Origin: Mesobacillus subterraneus
Lineage (GTDB): Bacteria; Bacillota; Bacilli; Bacillales; Cytobacillaceae
Assembly (NCBI RefSeq): GCF_003937825.1
Contig: NZ_RSFW01000014.1
Span: 248,001 to 312,000 of the forward strand
Direction of reading: 5' to 3'
Length of the DNA stretch: 64,000 nt
Below, one piece after another: positions 35,154-43,656 of this stretch. The notes under the pieces were generated by a model. The model worked only from the letters and a program-made list of their open reading frames with translations, made no database searches and was not told the DNA's origin. The position numbers were made by a program, and so were the translations under genes. Position 1 is the stretch's first letter. Each line of letters opens with the position of its first letter.

Positions 35154-36680
35154 TTATGGCATGTAGATGGAAGATCCAGGACCGATGTCGACGCCTGTCA
35201 GCATCCAGATGATCAGCATTAATACCCATGCAATGGTCAATGCGATGGAGTACGGAAGCATGGTTGCGATCAGTGTACCGATACCAACCTTCTTATCGTA
35301 CTTTTGCGCAAACGCGATGACGATTGCGAAGTAAGGCATTAATGGTGAGATGATGTTCGTAGTTGAGTCTGCGATACGGTATACAAGCTGAGTGAACTCA
35401 GGAGTGTATCCGATTTGCATCATGATTGGCACGAATACCGGAGCCATGATTGCCCATTTAGCTGACGCACTGCCGATGAACAGGTTGATGAAACCTGAAA
35501 TGACGATGAACGCCAGGATTAACGGGATTCCTTTGAAGCCTGTGCTTTCAAGCAGTTCTGCACCGTTTACAGCCAACACCAAACCAAGGTTTGATTCCTT
35601 GAAGTAAGCAACAAATTGAGCTGCAACGAACGCAAGAACGATGTATGAACCCATTGTTGCCATTGTGTCGGAAAGCTGGTCCGCTACATCCTTATCATCC
35701 TTGATGGATTTTGTGATTCTTCCATAGACAAAGCCAGGAACGAAGAACAGGATCAGGATGACTGGAACAAGGGAGTGGAAGAATGGCGCATTGATGATGT
35801 TCTCTTCGCCGCCACGCAGTGGTCCCCATTCAGGAATAACAAGCAATGCGATCCCGATTGATGTGATGATGACAGAGATCAACGCACCCCAAAGACCTTT
35901 TTTCTCGACAGCAGATAAATATTGAACCTCTTCTTTTACATCGCCTTTGAATGTGCCAAGGCGCGGTTCAACGATTTTATCAGTTACCAATGTTCCGACA
36001 ATTGTGATCAGGAATACAGAAACCACCATAAAGTAGTAGTTCATTGCATAGTTGATGTTTTCAGCGTATGCAGGATCAAAAATCGCCGCAGCATCCTTCG
36101 TCAATCCGCCCAAAAGCGGGTCAAGCGAAGTCAGAAGCAGGTTCGCACTGAAGCCGCCGGATACACCAGCAAAGGCTGCAGCCAAACCGGCAAGCGGATG
36201 CCTTCCAAGACCTGCGAACAATACCGCACCAAGCGGAGTCAAAACAACATAACCAGCGTCAGCTGCCATGCTGGACATAACGCCGCCGAATACTAATGCA
36301 GCAGTCAATAATTGTTTAGGAACGGAAGTAACCAGGCCGCGCAGTGCCGCACTGATCAAGCCAGTACGTTCCGCAATCCCGATTCCAAGCATCGTCACAA
36401 GAACCGTTCCAAGCGGAGCAAAGCCCGTGAAGTTTGTGACAGCGCTTTCAAACAGGTAGGCTATCCCTTCCTTGCTTAACAAGTTCTTGACTGTTAAAAA
36501 TTCCCCTTCATTCATAGGGTCCGCCACTTTCACGCCTATCGCTGAGAACATCGCAGACAGCACGATGACCAACACAGAGAAGATCGCAAACAGCGTGACC
36601 GGATGAGGCAATTTATTTCCCACACGCTCAATCACATCAAGTGAACGCAGGATAAAACCTTTTTTATTTGTCGTTTCCAA
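35154..36680 (-). CDS. AbgT-family transporter
   Basis: A 508-residue transporter of the p-aminobenzoyl-glutamate transporter family, with 11-12 membrane segments and two hairpin loops. Family phrases: GFAPLGTVLVTMLGIGIAERTG (about 86-107), SSMAADAGYVVLTPLG, GSASAKWAIMAPVFVPI, and DSTTNIISPLMPYF near the C-terminus. Members import aminobenzoyl-glutamate or export sulfonamides (YdaH/MtrF). The start is TTG 36680 with GAAGGAGGG upstream. Confidence 0.92.
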   Translation of the reverse strand: METTNKKGFILRSLDVIERVGNKLPHPVTLFAIFSVLVIVLSAMFSAIGVKVADPMNEGEFLTVKNLLSKEGIAYLFESAVTNFTGFAPLGTVLVTMLGIGIAERTGLISAALRGLVTSVPKQLLTAALVFGGVMSSMAADAGYVVLTPLGAVLFAGLGRHPLAGLAAAFAGVSGGFSANLLLTSLDPLLGGLTKDAAAIFDPAYAENINYAMNYYFMVVSVFLITIVGTLVTDKIVEPRLGTFKGDVKEEVQYLSAVEKKGLWGALISVIITSIGIALLVIPEWGPLRGGEENIINAPFFHSLVPVILILFFVPGFVYGRITKSIKDDKDVADQLSDTMATMGSYIVLAFVAAQFVAYFKESNLGLVLAVNGAELLESTGFKGIPLILAFIVISGFINLFIGSASAKWAIMAPVFVPIMMQIGYTPEFTQLVYRIADSTTNIISPLMPYFAIVIAFAQKYDKKVGIGTLIATMLPYSIALTIAWVLMLIIWMLTGVDIGPGSSIYMP

Positions 36681-36939
36681 GATATGCCCTCCTTCAAATT
36701 AATATAAATATTCAGACAAGTAATCTAACAGAACGGTTTATATTATAGAGGGTATCTGACATAAATGAAAGGCTTATCCTTTAAGACGGAATAGTAAAAG
36801 TCTTCAGAAGCTGTAGAGCGGCGAAATAAATACTATTCTAGTATCTGTTCACTAAAATATGCAGGCATGAGTCGTGGTTTTCTAATAAATTCATAGCTTA
36901 TTTACGGTTGACTATGCTTTAATTCCCCTCATGTCTGCT

Positions 36940-37090
36940 GATTATACCTCGTTCGCAACGATTTATCCTGCGAGAGCTGGTATATTCCCCGTTGGCGGCG
37001 TTTTATTCCCCGTTGGGTTACATTTATTCCCCGTTGGCCGCGACATATTCCCCGTTGAGCGGCATTTATTCCCCGTTGGCTGCTGTGGCT
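36940..37090. repeat. Intergenic array A6: phrase 'ATTCCCCGTTGG', exact 21-bp period
   Basis: ATTCCCC begins at 36984, 37005, 37026, 37047 and 37068; two decayed units precede at about 36942 and 36963. The period is exactly 21 bp, so frames stay open on both strands. 36681-36939 and 37091-37300 show nothing else I can name apart from AT-rich promoter-like DNA near the AbgT start. Confidence 0.93.
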
Positions 37091-37300
37091 CAAGGTTCCC
37101 TCGCGAAAAAAGCCACGGCCATCCTCCTGCCAAGGTTTTGCCCGATTATGCGGCGGCACCCTCTCTTTTTTTTCGGAAGGGCCATGACTTCTCAGTTCTT
37201 CCCTCTATTTTTGTCCGAGGTAACCCTAACTTCGGATATTTTCTCAGCTCCTCCCTTTCATTTTGTTCGAAGAGGCGTCATCCTTCTTTTCCGAATAAAA

Positions 37301-37323
37301 AAGAAGCATGCTGAACATGCTTC
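37301..37323 (-). terminator. Terminator of the prolyl-4-hydroxylase gene
   Basis: GAAGCATG/CATGCTTC stem with a 5-base loop; on the minus strand a T-run follows. Same stem family as 27.9 and 52.3 kb. Confidence 0.85.
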
Positions 37324-37330
37324 TCATTGT

Positions 37331-37981
37331 TTATTTCACTCTTTTCCGTCTCATCCATTGCGTTGCGGCCCATTTGTCGCCGATGACAACTGGTGCTCCG
37401 CCATGCAAGGTCAGATCGTTCAGAGTTTGATTTTCATAAAAATATTCAAAGTAGACGGCCATTCCCTTTTGAGGGGAAACAGAGAAATTGAGCTTTGGAA
37501 AATAGGTTTCTCCTCCCTCTTCCACGTCATTCAGGTACATGACCAGTGTGCTGATTCGCGGATTGCTTACGTTAGACGCAAAAAAGTCAAAATGAGCCTT
37601 ATATTCCTGGCCGACCTTATAATTCAGAATCTGCAGACCTTCACCATGTTCGTCTGGTATGTTCATAATCTGCGAGACTCTCTTTTCAATCCGTGCGACA
37701 ATCTCGTTTTCAGCCTCTTCGATAAACGTGCTGCTGCTTGTCCTGAGCTGGTCCACCTCACGGGTATTCCCGATTTTCGAGCGCTGCAGCCTGTCTTTCG
37801 ACAGCTTGATCAGCTCGTCGCATTCCTCATGGCTCAAGACATTCCCAAGGATGACGATAAGCGGTTCTTCCATTCTGGCAATAATGTTGATCTCTCGATC
37901 GTCGGTTTTGATTTTGTTCCCTATATGATTAAAAATCGTAGATTCTTTCGTTGCCATTACATCCATAGCATCCATTGTCAA
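37331..37981 (-). CDS. 2-oxoglutarate/Fe(II) prolyl 4-hydroxylase
   Basis: A 216-residue P4H-type dioxygenase. The iron triad is His130-x-Asp132 (HFDFF) and His193 (LHGG), and Lys203 in GDKW binds 2-oxoglutarate. Length and layout match the B. anthracis P4H, which hydroxylates proline in collagen-like or EF-Tu-type peptides. The substrate is unknown here. The start may be TTG 37981 (AGAGG upstream) or ATG 37975. Confidence 0.9.
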   Translation of the reverse strand: MTMDAMDVMATKESTIFNHIGNKIKTDDREINIIARMEEPLIVILGNVLSHEECDELIKLSKDRLQRSKIGNTREVDQLRTSSSTFIEEAENEIVARIEKRVSQIMNIPDEHGEGLQILNYKVGQEYKAHFDFFASNVSNPRISTLVMYLNDVEEGGETYFPKLNFSVSPQKGMAVYFEYFYENQTLNDLTLHGGAPVVIGDKWAATQWMRRKRVK

Positions 37982-38191
37982 CTTTCATCAACCTCTTAAT
38001 TAATAGATTTTTCAAAAAATTAGATTGATAGTTAAGCGAAAGTATCATTCATTCTTATTGTCTGTTGGTTCCTCCTGTAATTCAAAATGGATGACAAAAC
38101 CGAATCTTACACTCTATTCAATTTTTCAATTTATTTTACAACGCGGGAAGGTGATTTACTATCTTTTTTTTGAAAAAACAAACAAAAAAAC

Positions 38192-38208
38192 GAGAGCATT
38201 ACACTCTC
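38192..38208 (-). terminator. Terminator of the 77-residue gene
   Basis: GAGAG/CTCTC stem; on the minus strand GTTTTTTT follows. It overlaps the last codons. Confidence 0.65.
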
Positions 38209-38432
38209 ATTTTCACATTCAGGAAATCTGCGTCTGAAAAGGCTTTTCGGAGCAGTTTCCTAGCTTCGATATGATCCCAGTACAATGCGGTGTCCAGGCT
38301 TATGGCCCCGCATTCGAGGGCATCCGAAACAACCGTTAATTCCTGTTGAATTTCCTGGTCCGCTGTGATTAAAATGAACTTCTGAATCGAATCCAGGTAA
38401 TCGGCGAGTTTATTTTCGATGGGTTCGCTCAT
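38199..38432 (-). CDS. Small hypothetical protein (77 aa)
   Basis: An acidic, helical 77-residue protein that I do not recognise. Its ATG overlaps the stop of the 60-residue gene (ATGA), so it is translationally coupled as the last gene of the ADP-ribosylglycohydrolase operon; a terminator follows. Confidence 0.7.
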   Translation of the reverse strand: MSEPIENKLADYLDSIQKFILITADQEIQQELTVVSDALECGAISLDTALYWDHIEARKLLRKAFSDADFLNVKMRV

Positions 38433-38611
38433 TTAGGTTCACGCCCTTTCTCCTTTGCCAACAGCTTCGCTTCCTCCAGGAATTCCTCGTTTGTGATTTC
38501 TTTGCTTAAAACCTTCCTCACCAATTCAGTGTGGTGAACCTTTACCTTGTTGCCTGAAAGTTCCAGCTGGGCCTTTGCATTTTTCATGGCCTGTTGTATT
38601 TGATCCGCCAA
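38429..38611 (-). CDS. Small protein, possibly VbhA-like antitoxin (60 aa)
   Basis: A 60-residue charged helical protein. The layout NAKAQLELSGNKV, then HTELVRKVLSKEITNEEFLEEA resembles VbhA-type antitoxins that inhibit Fic enzymes (A..S/L..EG, then a helix with GEIT.EE). This is a weak resemblance from memory, and no Fic gene is adjacent. The start is TTG 38611, with GGAAGGGG 9 bases upstream, 16 bases after the ADP-ribosylglycohydrolase stop. Confidence 0.6.
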   Translation of the reverse strand: MADQIQQAMKNAKAQLELSGNKVKVHHTELVRKVLSKEITNEEFLEEAKLLAKEKGREPK

Positions 38612-38627
38612 CCGCCGATTCCCCTTC

Positions 38628-39677
38628 CTATCTGGCTTCTGCCGCTAAATCATATAATCTATTGCTTAGCTCAACGATCAGTTCTTTAAGTTCCACTTGC
38701 TCCGTCCATTCCTGGGGCACAGCCTCAAGTCCATTATGTGCGCCCATGATATTCCCGCAGATTGCTCCCGTCGAATCGCTGTCTCCATCATGATTGACAG
38801 CCATCATTAACGCCTTCTTGAAGTCCGGTTCTTTCAGGGCACAATACAGGCCGATCGCGAGTGCTTCTTCAGCAATCCAGCCTTCACCCAGCTCTCCAAT
38901 TGCGTCTTCAGGCTGCTTTTCGCTGCCAGCAAACCCGACCGATGCCTCCAACGCATGCAGTGTTTCTTCATGGTGCGGGTAACTTTTTAAAATGACTATC
39001 CCCTGTTCGACGCTGTTTGCCATGCTTTTACCATTGATCAATTCTGCAATGATAACAGCTAGCGCACCTGATGCCAGATAGCCGGACGGATGGCCATGTG
39101 TGATAGCCGCAACCTCTGCAGCCACTCTGAATGCCTGTTCAGGATTTTTGTGCAAAAATAAGCCGACCGGTGCAACCCGCATGACACCGCCGCAGCCTTT
39201 GCTGTTATTGATTGGCTTCTCGATCGTTCCCATTTTGTTGCTTTCGAGCGCAGATAAGCAAGTATTCCCCGGCGCCCTGGCTGAAAACAACTCTCTATAG
39301 TTTAAGATTCTGTGCTTCCCCTCATGTGGCTGAGGGTCGAGCAGCCAGTCGTAATGTTCATCCGGCATCCTTTTCGTCTGCGTATAAAGCCAGCGAAGAT
39401 ACGATTGATAGACCCCGCTCCCGGCATAGCTGCCAATCCCGCGGTCCCTCATGCGCTCGTAAGCCCAGATCATACCGTCCGCTGTGAACAATGTCATCTG
39501 GGTATCATCCGAAATCAGCGCATGGCCTGAATAAGGATTTACTTCCAAGTCTGCAATACCTTCTTCACCGTATTTTGCTTTAATTTCATCAAGCTTCATG
39601 AACTCAACCGTATAACCAAGAGCATCTCCAACCGCGCCGCCAAGCAAGGACGCTATGAAAAAATCTTTTTTTGACAT
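38628..39677 (-). CDS. ADP-ribosylglycohydrolase family protein
   Basis: A 349-residue DraG/ARH3-type enzyme that removes ADP-ribose from proteins or other acceptors. Di-magnesium ligands are in GDALGYT (17-23), SDDTQMT (about 56-62) and NHDGDSDSTGAICGNI (about 302-317). AAGGAG precedes the ATG. It leads a three-gene operon with two very small proteins, which raises the question of a toxin-antitoxin or protein-modification role. Confidence 0.92.
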   Translation of the reverse strand: MSKKDFFIASLLGGAVGDALGYTVEFMKLDEIKAKYGEEGIADLEVNPYSGHALISDDTQMTLFTADGMIWAYERMRDRGIGSYAGSGVYQSYLRWLYTQTKRMPDEHYDWLLDPQPHEGKHRILNYRELFSARAPGNTCLSALESNKMGTIEKPINNSKGCGGVMRVAPVGLFLHKNPEQAFRVAAEVAAITHGHPSGYLASGALAVIIAELINGKSMANSVEQGIVILKSYPHHEETLHALEASVGFAGSEKQPEDAIGELGEGWIAEEALAIGLYCALKEPDFKKALMMAVNHDGDSDSTGAICGNIMGAHNGLEAVPQEWTEQVELKELIVELSNRLYDLAAEAR

Positions 39678-39809
39678 AGGGACTCCTTTTGCTTCCGTCT
39701 TTTAACACTATATTCGCTGAAGGCCACATTATTTCCTGCCTATCTCCCCTGAACCGCCCATGCAATCGGCACATAAAGTATGGGAAAGACGTTTTCAGGA
39801 GCTTCCCTC

Positions 39810-40343
39810 ATGATCTATATAGTCCAGCCCGGTGATTAGCTTTATCTGATTGCTCAAAGATTTAGGGTCAGGTTGAGTGACCTTATTATTAATAATCCTC
39901 AAATCGAGAATCCAGATATCATTTTTGTCGGCCAGGCCACCCAGATTCCCCCGAAGTTATGCCCGACTCTCCGTCTTGGTGACCGAGGACCGGACGTTAG
40001 CCGGATCCAGATTCTCCTTCAATTTCTCGGAGTTTACAGCGGGCGGATTGATGGCATCTTTGGGCCTTTAACACATTCGGCTGTAAAGGAGTGGCAGAGC
40101 ACAGTGAAGGAAATCGAAATCAGCTCAGGGATTGTTGACACAAACACCTGGTATTCCCTCGGGTTTGAATGTGAACCGAGGCCAGCGATCACGCAATACA
40201 TGGTCCGTCCTGGAAGCTCCCTCTATATCATCGCCGCCTGGTTTGGAGTGACTGTAGAGAGCATCATGCGGATCAATCCCCAGATTACTGATCCAAATTT
40301 GATTTTTCCAGGCCAGGTAATCAACATTCCGGCGAGTTTATGA
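39810..40343 (+). pseudogene. LysM-PG_binding-LysM protein with in-frame TAG at codon 10
   Basis: AGGAG lies 8 bases before ATG 39810. The frame reads MIYIVQPGD, then TAG (39837-39839), then LYLIAQRFRVRLSDLIINNP, a perfect continuation of a LysM repeat where GDS or GDT is expected. After it come a peptidoglycan-binding_1 domain (about 52-118, LRLGDRGPDVSRIQ) and a second LysM (about 131-176, YMVRPGSSLYIIAAWFG). A restart at TTG 39873 has no ribosome binding site. Either a fresh nonsense mutation or read-through of a UAG-C stop. The product would be a cell-wall-binding protein. It lacks a signal peptide, as do many spore-associated LysM proteins. Confidence 0.85.
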
Positions 40344-40483
40344 TGGAATTCCTCCTGATGACCGTCAGCTAAATGAATCAATGTGTTTGCGGGTTCCTTG
40401 TAGAAATTATCTTGCCAAGCAATCAAAACGGCACCCTGGTCCCCTCCAAACCGGGCACATAAGATTACTTTCGAAGCACAAAT

Positions 40484-40520
40484 AATAAGAGGAAAAACCG
40501 GCATCGGTTTTTCCTCTTAT
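40484..40520. terminator. Bidirectional terminator
   Basis: AATAAGAGGAAAAACCG/CGGTTTTTCCTCTTAT, a long near-perfect stem with a 4-base loop. It overlaps the stop of the 43-residue minus-strand gene and can also end the LysM transcript. Between 40344 and 40483 I see no supported gene. Confidence 0.85.
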
Positions 40521-40648
40521 TTTACGTCTGATGAATCATCATAATCATAGCGAAAGCCGTCTGTTTCGGCAGTTGTTTGTTCGTTTTTAGTCATCTCTTC
40601 CTGATTACTCTGGCTAGATTCTTCTTGTGGTCTTTTGTTCGGATCCAT
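40517..40648 (-). CDS. Small acidic hydrophilic protein (43 aa)
   Basis: ATG 40648 follows AAGGAGGT at ideal spacing, and the stop runs into a strong terminator. The 43 residues (MDPNKRPQEESSQSNQEE ... DGFRYDYDDSSDVK) are very hydrophilic and disordered-looking, as in small spore- or stress-associated Bacillus proteins. Family not recognised. It is divergent from the ATPase gene. Confidence 0.7.
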   Translation of the reverse strand: MDPNKRPQEESSQSNQEEMTKNEQTTAETDGFRYDYDDSSDVK

Positions 40649-40746
40649 GGGATACCTCCTTCCTCGCCCTCTTATTCTCCCTGCTGCTTCGTAAAGCTAT
40701 TCTCTCTTATGCTATGATAAAAAAAAACGAGTTCGGGGTTATGGCG

Positions 40747-41499
40747 ATGAGCAATTTAAGCTGGCAATACATTAGAAGAATTGGGTTGAAGCGTGACCAG
40801 GTGCCGACGTTCCGGCATTATCCGTTTAACCTTCCAAGTCTGAGGACGCTGGAGGAGCTGGAGCTTCATCCGAAGGTGACTTTTTTCATTGGTGAGAATG
40901 GGATGGGAAAATCGACTTTGCTTGAGGCGATGGCGGTGGCGATGGGGTTCAACGCGGAGGGCGGGTCCTTGAACTTCAACTTCTCCACGTTCGATTCACA
41001 TTCAGAACTGGCTGATTACCTTAGAGTCATCAGGGGCATCGAAAAGCCACAGGATGGATTCTTCCTGCGTGCCGAGAGTTTTTACAATGTCGCTTCCAAT
41101 ATTGAAGAGATGGATGCAGAAGGAGGCGCACCAAAAATTATTGATTCATTTGGCGGAAAGTCGCTGCATGAACAATCCCATGGCGAGTCGTTCTTCGCAA
41201 CCTTCATACACCGGTTTCGCGGGAATGGCATCTATCTATTGGACGAGCCGGAAGCAGCCTTATCACCGCTGCGCCAGATGTCCATGCTAACCAGGATCCA
41301 TGACCTGGTCCAGGATAACTCACAGCTGATCATCGCCACCCATTCTCCGATCATCATGGCCTATCCGGACGCGGCCATCTACGAATTCACCGAAGATGGA
41401 ATCCACCTGCGAGCCCTTGAGGAAACGAATCACTACATCATTATGAAGCAGTTTTTTGATGACCGAAAGCGAATGGTCCATCGTTTGCTGGAGGAATGA
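40747..41499 (+). CDS. AAA-type ATPase (COG3910-like)
   Basis: A 250-residue soluble ATPase of the ABC/SMC-like AAA_21 kind: Walker A FIGENGMGKST (about 41-51), signature-like SHGES (about 144-148), Walker B GIYLLDEPEAALSP and the His switch in IIATHSPIIM. Such stand-alone ATPases are common, with no firm role; similar ones sit in defence modules, but no nuclease partner is present. I take ATG 40747 (GGGG 8 bases upstream); ATG 40741 is also possible. Confidence 0.85.
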   Translation: MSNLSWQYIRRIGLKRDQVPTFRHYPFNLPSLRTLEELELHPKVTFFIGENGMGKSTLLEAMAVAMGFNAEGGSLNFNFSTFDSHSELADYLRVIRGIEKPQDGFFLRAESFYNVASNIEEMDAEGGAPKIIDSFGGKSLHEQSHGESFFATFIHRFRGNGIYLLDEPEAALSPLRQMSMLTRIHDLVQDNSQLIIATHSPIIMAYPDAAIYEFTEDGIHLRALEETNHYIIMKQFFDDRKRMVHRLLEE

Positions 41500-41652
41500 T
41501 ACGAATACTTTAAAATAAACTTTTCCTACAAAGCAGGAAATTGGACCTCACGCAAATTCTCAGCTTTAGCACTGTCCATGCATAAATAACTTATTTATTT
41601 TTTGGCTAAGGAGATACTAAAAGGTAATCAAAAATTGATAAGAGGACCTAGA

Positions 41653-42672
41653 ATGGAAAGAAATTTCGCCATCGACTTCATCAAATTCTTTGCGATCCTG
41701 GCAGTCGTCATCATACATACCTTCCCTGGCAATGATCAGCCGGGCTATTTTGTTCTTGATAACCTTTCGAGGTTCGCAGTCCCTTTTTTCTTCACTGCCT
41801 CAGGCTATCTGTTCAGTCTTAAGGTGAGGAACAATCCACAGTCCTTTTCTTACTTCAAAAAATATATCACGAAAATCCTGAAGATTTATGTTAGCTGGCT
41901 TGCTTTCTATTTCATCTATGATGTAGCGAGAATCATGCTGATCAATGAAAATCCTCCAGCTGAACTTTCGAAATACATGGAGAATATGACGGCCCTCAAC
42001 CTCCTCTACTATGGCCAGGGAACAAGCGGTTATCAGCTGTGGTTCGTGAATTCACTGGTATGGAGCATCGCGATTATCTACCTCTTTTACAGACTGAAAA
42101 GAGTGAGCCTGTTATTGGTGATTGCCTTTTGTTTCAATCTTCTGGGCCTTTTTGGACAGTCCTATTCCATCTTTGATGAGCTGCCAGTAAGCACAACAAG
42201 GGCCGCTCTTTATGTCAGCCTGTTCTATACCGTTATGGGATTCTGGCTGGCTTCAGTTCAAACATGGCGCAAATATAAAGGGAGGGTTTACTTTTACTTG
42301 TTGTGTTTCTTTACCATTCTGCAGATTTCAGAGGGCTTCTGGCTTGTAAAGGGGTTGGATGCCAGACATGGAGAGTACTTCTTTTCGACGATTTTCCTTA
42401 CCTTATTTCTGTTCCTGTATGCCTTAAGCAATCCCAATCTCGGAAAGGGCTTGTTGCTGAATAAGATAGGCGGTAACTCACTCAGAATATATGCCATTCA
42501 TGTTTTCTTTATTGATATGGTTGATCTCTTCTTTGGAAAAATCGGTTTGGGACAGAGCACCCATAACTTGCTGCTGAACCTGCTGGATGCGTCTCTTGTT
42601 TTTGTTTTATCGTATCTTTCCTATCAACTGCTGCAAAAGATTAAGGGATCACTGAAAAAAAATAGAGCCTGA
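41653..42672 (+). CDS. Acyltransferase family 3 membrane protein
   Basis: A 339-residue integral membrane acyltransferase (OatA/WecH-like) with about ten helices. It opens with NFAIDFIKFFAILAVVIIHT, whose His is the presumed catalytic residue, followed by RFAVPFFFTASGY. Members O-acetylate cell-wall or surface glycans. The start is ATG 41653 after AAGAGG rather than the longer frame. Confidence 0.88.
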   Translation: MERNFAIDFIKFFAILAVVIIHTFPGNDQPGYFVLDNLSRFAVPFFFTASGYLFSLKVRNNPQSFSYFKKYITKILKIYVSWLAFYFIYDVARIMLINENPPAELSKYMENMTALNLLYYGQGTSGYQLWFVNSLVWSIAIIYLFYRLKRVSLLLVIAFCFNLLGLFGQSYSIFDELPVSTTRAALYVSLFYTVMGFWLASVQTWRKYKGRVYFYLLCFFTILQISEGFWLVKGLDARHGEYFFSTIFLTLFLFLYALSNPNLGKGLLLNKIGGNSLRIYAIHVFFIDMVDLFFGKIGLGQSTHNLLLNLLDASLVFVLSYLSYQLLQKIKGSLKKNRA

Positions 42673-42682
42673 GGATTCAGGC
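42666..42682. terminator. Hairpin after the acyltransferase gene
   Basis: AGCCTGA/TTCAGGCT stem with a 2-3-base loop at the stop codon, with no clear T-run. Confidence 0.4.
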
Positions 42683-42779
42683 TAACTTTATCGCGGAAGG
42701 TCCTGTTCTCTCTTAGCCTTGAAGGCTTGATATCCCATGATTTCATGCTTCATCCCAGCTTCCCTGAGATTTAGGAATT

Positions 42780-43595
42780 TTACTCATCAATCAACTCTGT
42801 TTCCATGTTTGCCAGCCTCTCCAGTATCCTCCTCTTTTGATATAGCATCGTCCCCGTTTCAGCCAGGTCACCGACCATCGAGCGGTTAGCGAAGGCGCCG
42901 AATACGATGCCAGCCACGGGCACCATCTGGAGGAGTTTTTTCCAGCCGAAGGATTCGGTGTAGGTCAGGGTGACTTCGCGCCAGCCCTGGAGCTCGGAGA
43001 TGACTTCACGTGATTTATTTTCGCTGTTGAACTGGGTGAGTTCATTTAATATTGCCTGTTTGCCAACGACATCTGCTGAAGAGAATTGCAGGCATTTGAT
43101 GATGAACACCCGCTCCTTTTTATCCTTCGGGTCGTATCCATGGACGAGGGCAATATCCTGAAGCGTTTTTAGCGAAAGAGCCAGCACGGCAGGGATATCG
43201 ATCGCCAGCGTGAAGATCCCGCCGATTCCGGTGCTTGCTCCTTGAATTGTTGCTGCTTTCTTGCGTTGTTCTCCAATCGCGAGCGAAACCTTCTTCATCT
43301 CTTCGACCGGCACACTCTCAAGGTCTGCAAGCTCGTTGATGACCCTGCCTGTCTTTTTTTCGATAAAAGAGAACACCGATTTCTCGCTCGATAAATATTG
43401 TCCGCCCGTCTGTATGTAGCTCCCAAGCTCATCAAGCAAGGTACCGACCTTTTCCTGGATGAATTTTGGCGTGAACCGGTCAAGCATCTTGAACGGCAGT
43501 CGGGTCAACCGTTCCCAAAACCAAAGTCCCTTCTGGTCTTTTTCCCATTTTTCAATTTCTTTTAATTCCTTCAATAAATAGTCTTGTGAATCCAT
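42780..43595 (-). CDS. EcsC family protein
   Basis: A 271-residue protein of the EcsC family (PF12787). It has an amphipathic start, central glycine-rich hydrophobic segments (GASTGIGGIFTLAIDIPAVLALSL, about 118-141; LLQMVPVAGIVFGAFANRSM, about 221-240) and a helical C-terminus. EcsC is the third gene of the B. subtilis ecs ABC operon, but members like this one occur alone; function unknown. Confidence 0.85.
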   Translation of the reverse strand: MDSQDYLLKELKEIEKWEKDQKGLWFWERLTRLPFKMLDRFTPKFIQEKVGTLLDELGSYIQTGGQYLSSEKSVFSFIEKKTGRVINELADLESVPVEEMKKVSLAIGEQRKKAATIQGASTGIGGIFTLAIDIPAVLALSLKTLQDIALVHGYDPKDKKERVFIIKCLQFSSADVVGKQAILNELTQFNSENKSREVISELQGWREVTLTYTESFGWKKLLQMVPVAGIVFGAFANRSMVGDLAETGTMLYQKRRILERLANMETELIDE

Positions 43596-43656
43596 CTCTA
43601 TTCAACACCTGTCATCATTAATTACATATATTAACGGTTAATACTGTAGGAAGGTT

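Noticed and set aside
36929-37999. Plus-strand 335-codon frame through array A6 and the prolyl hydroxylase gene
   Set aside because: It is antisense to a clear enzyme gene and its start lies in repeat DNA.
40223-40504. Minus-strand frame with a protein-like stretch (QDNFYKEPANTLIHLADGH)
   Set aside because: Overlaps the LysM gene and a terminator, has no start signal; at most a remnant.
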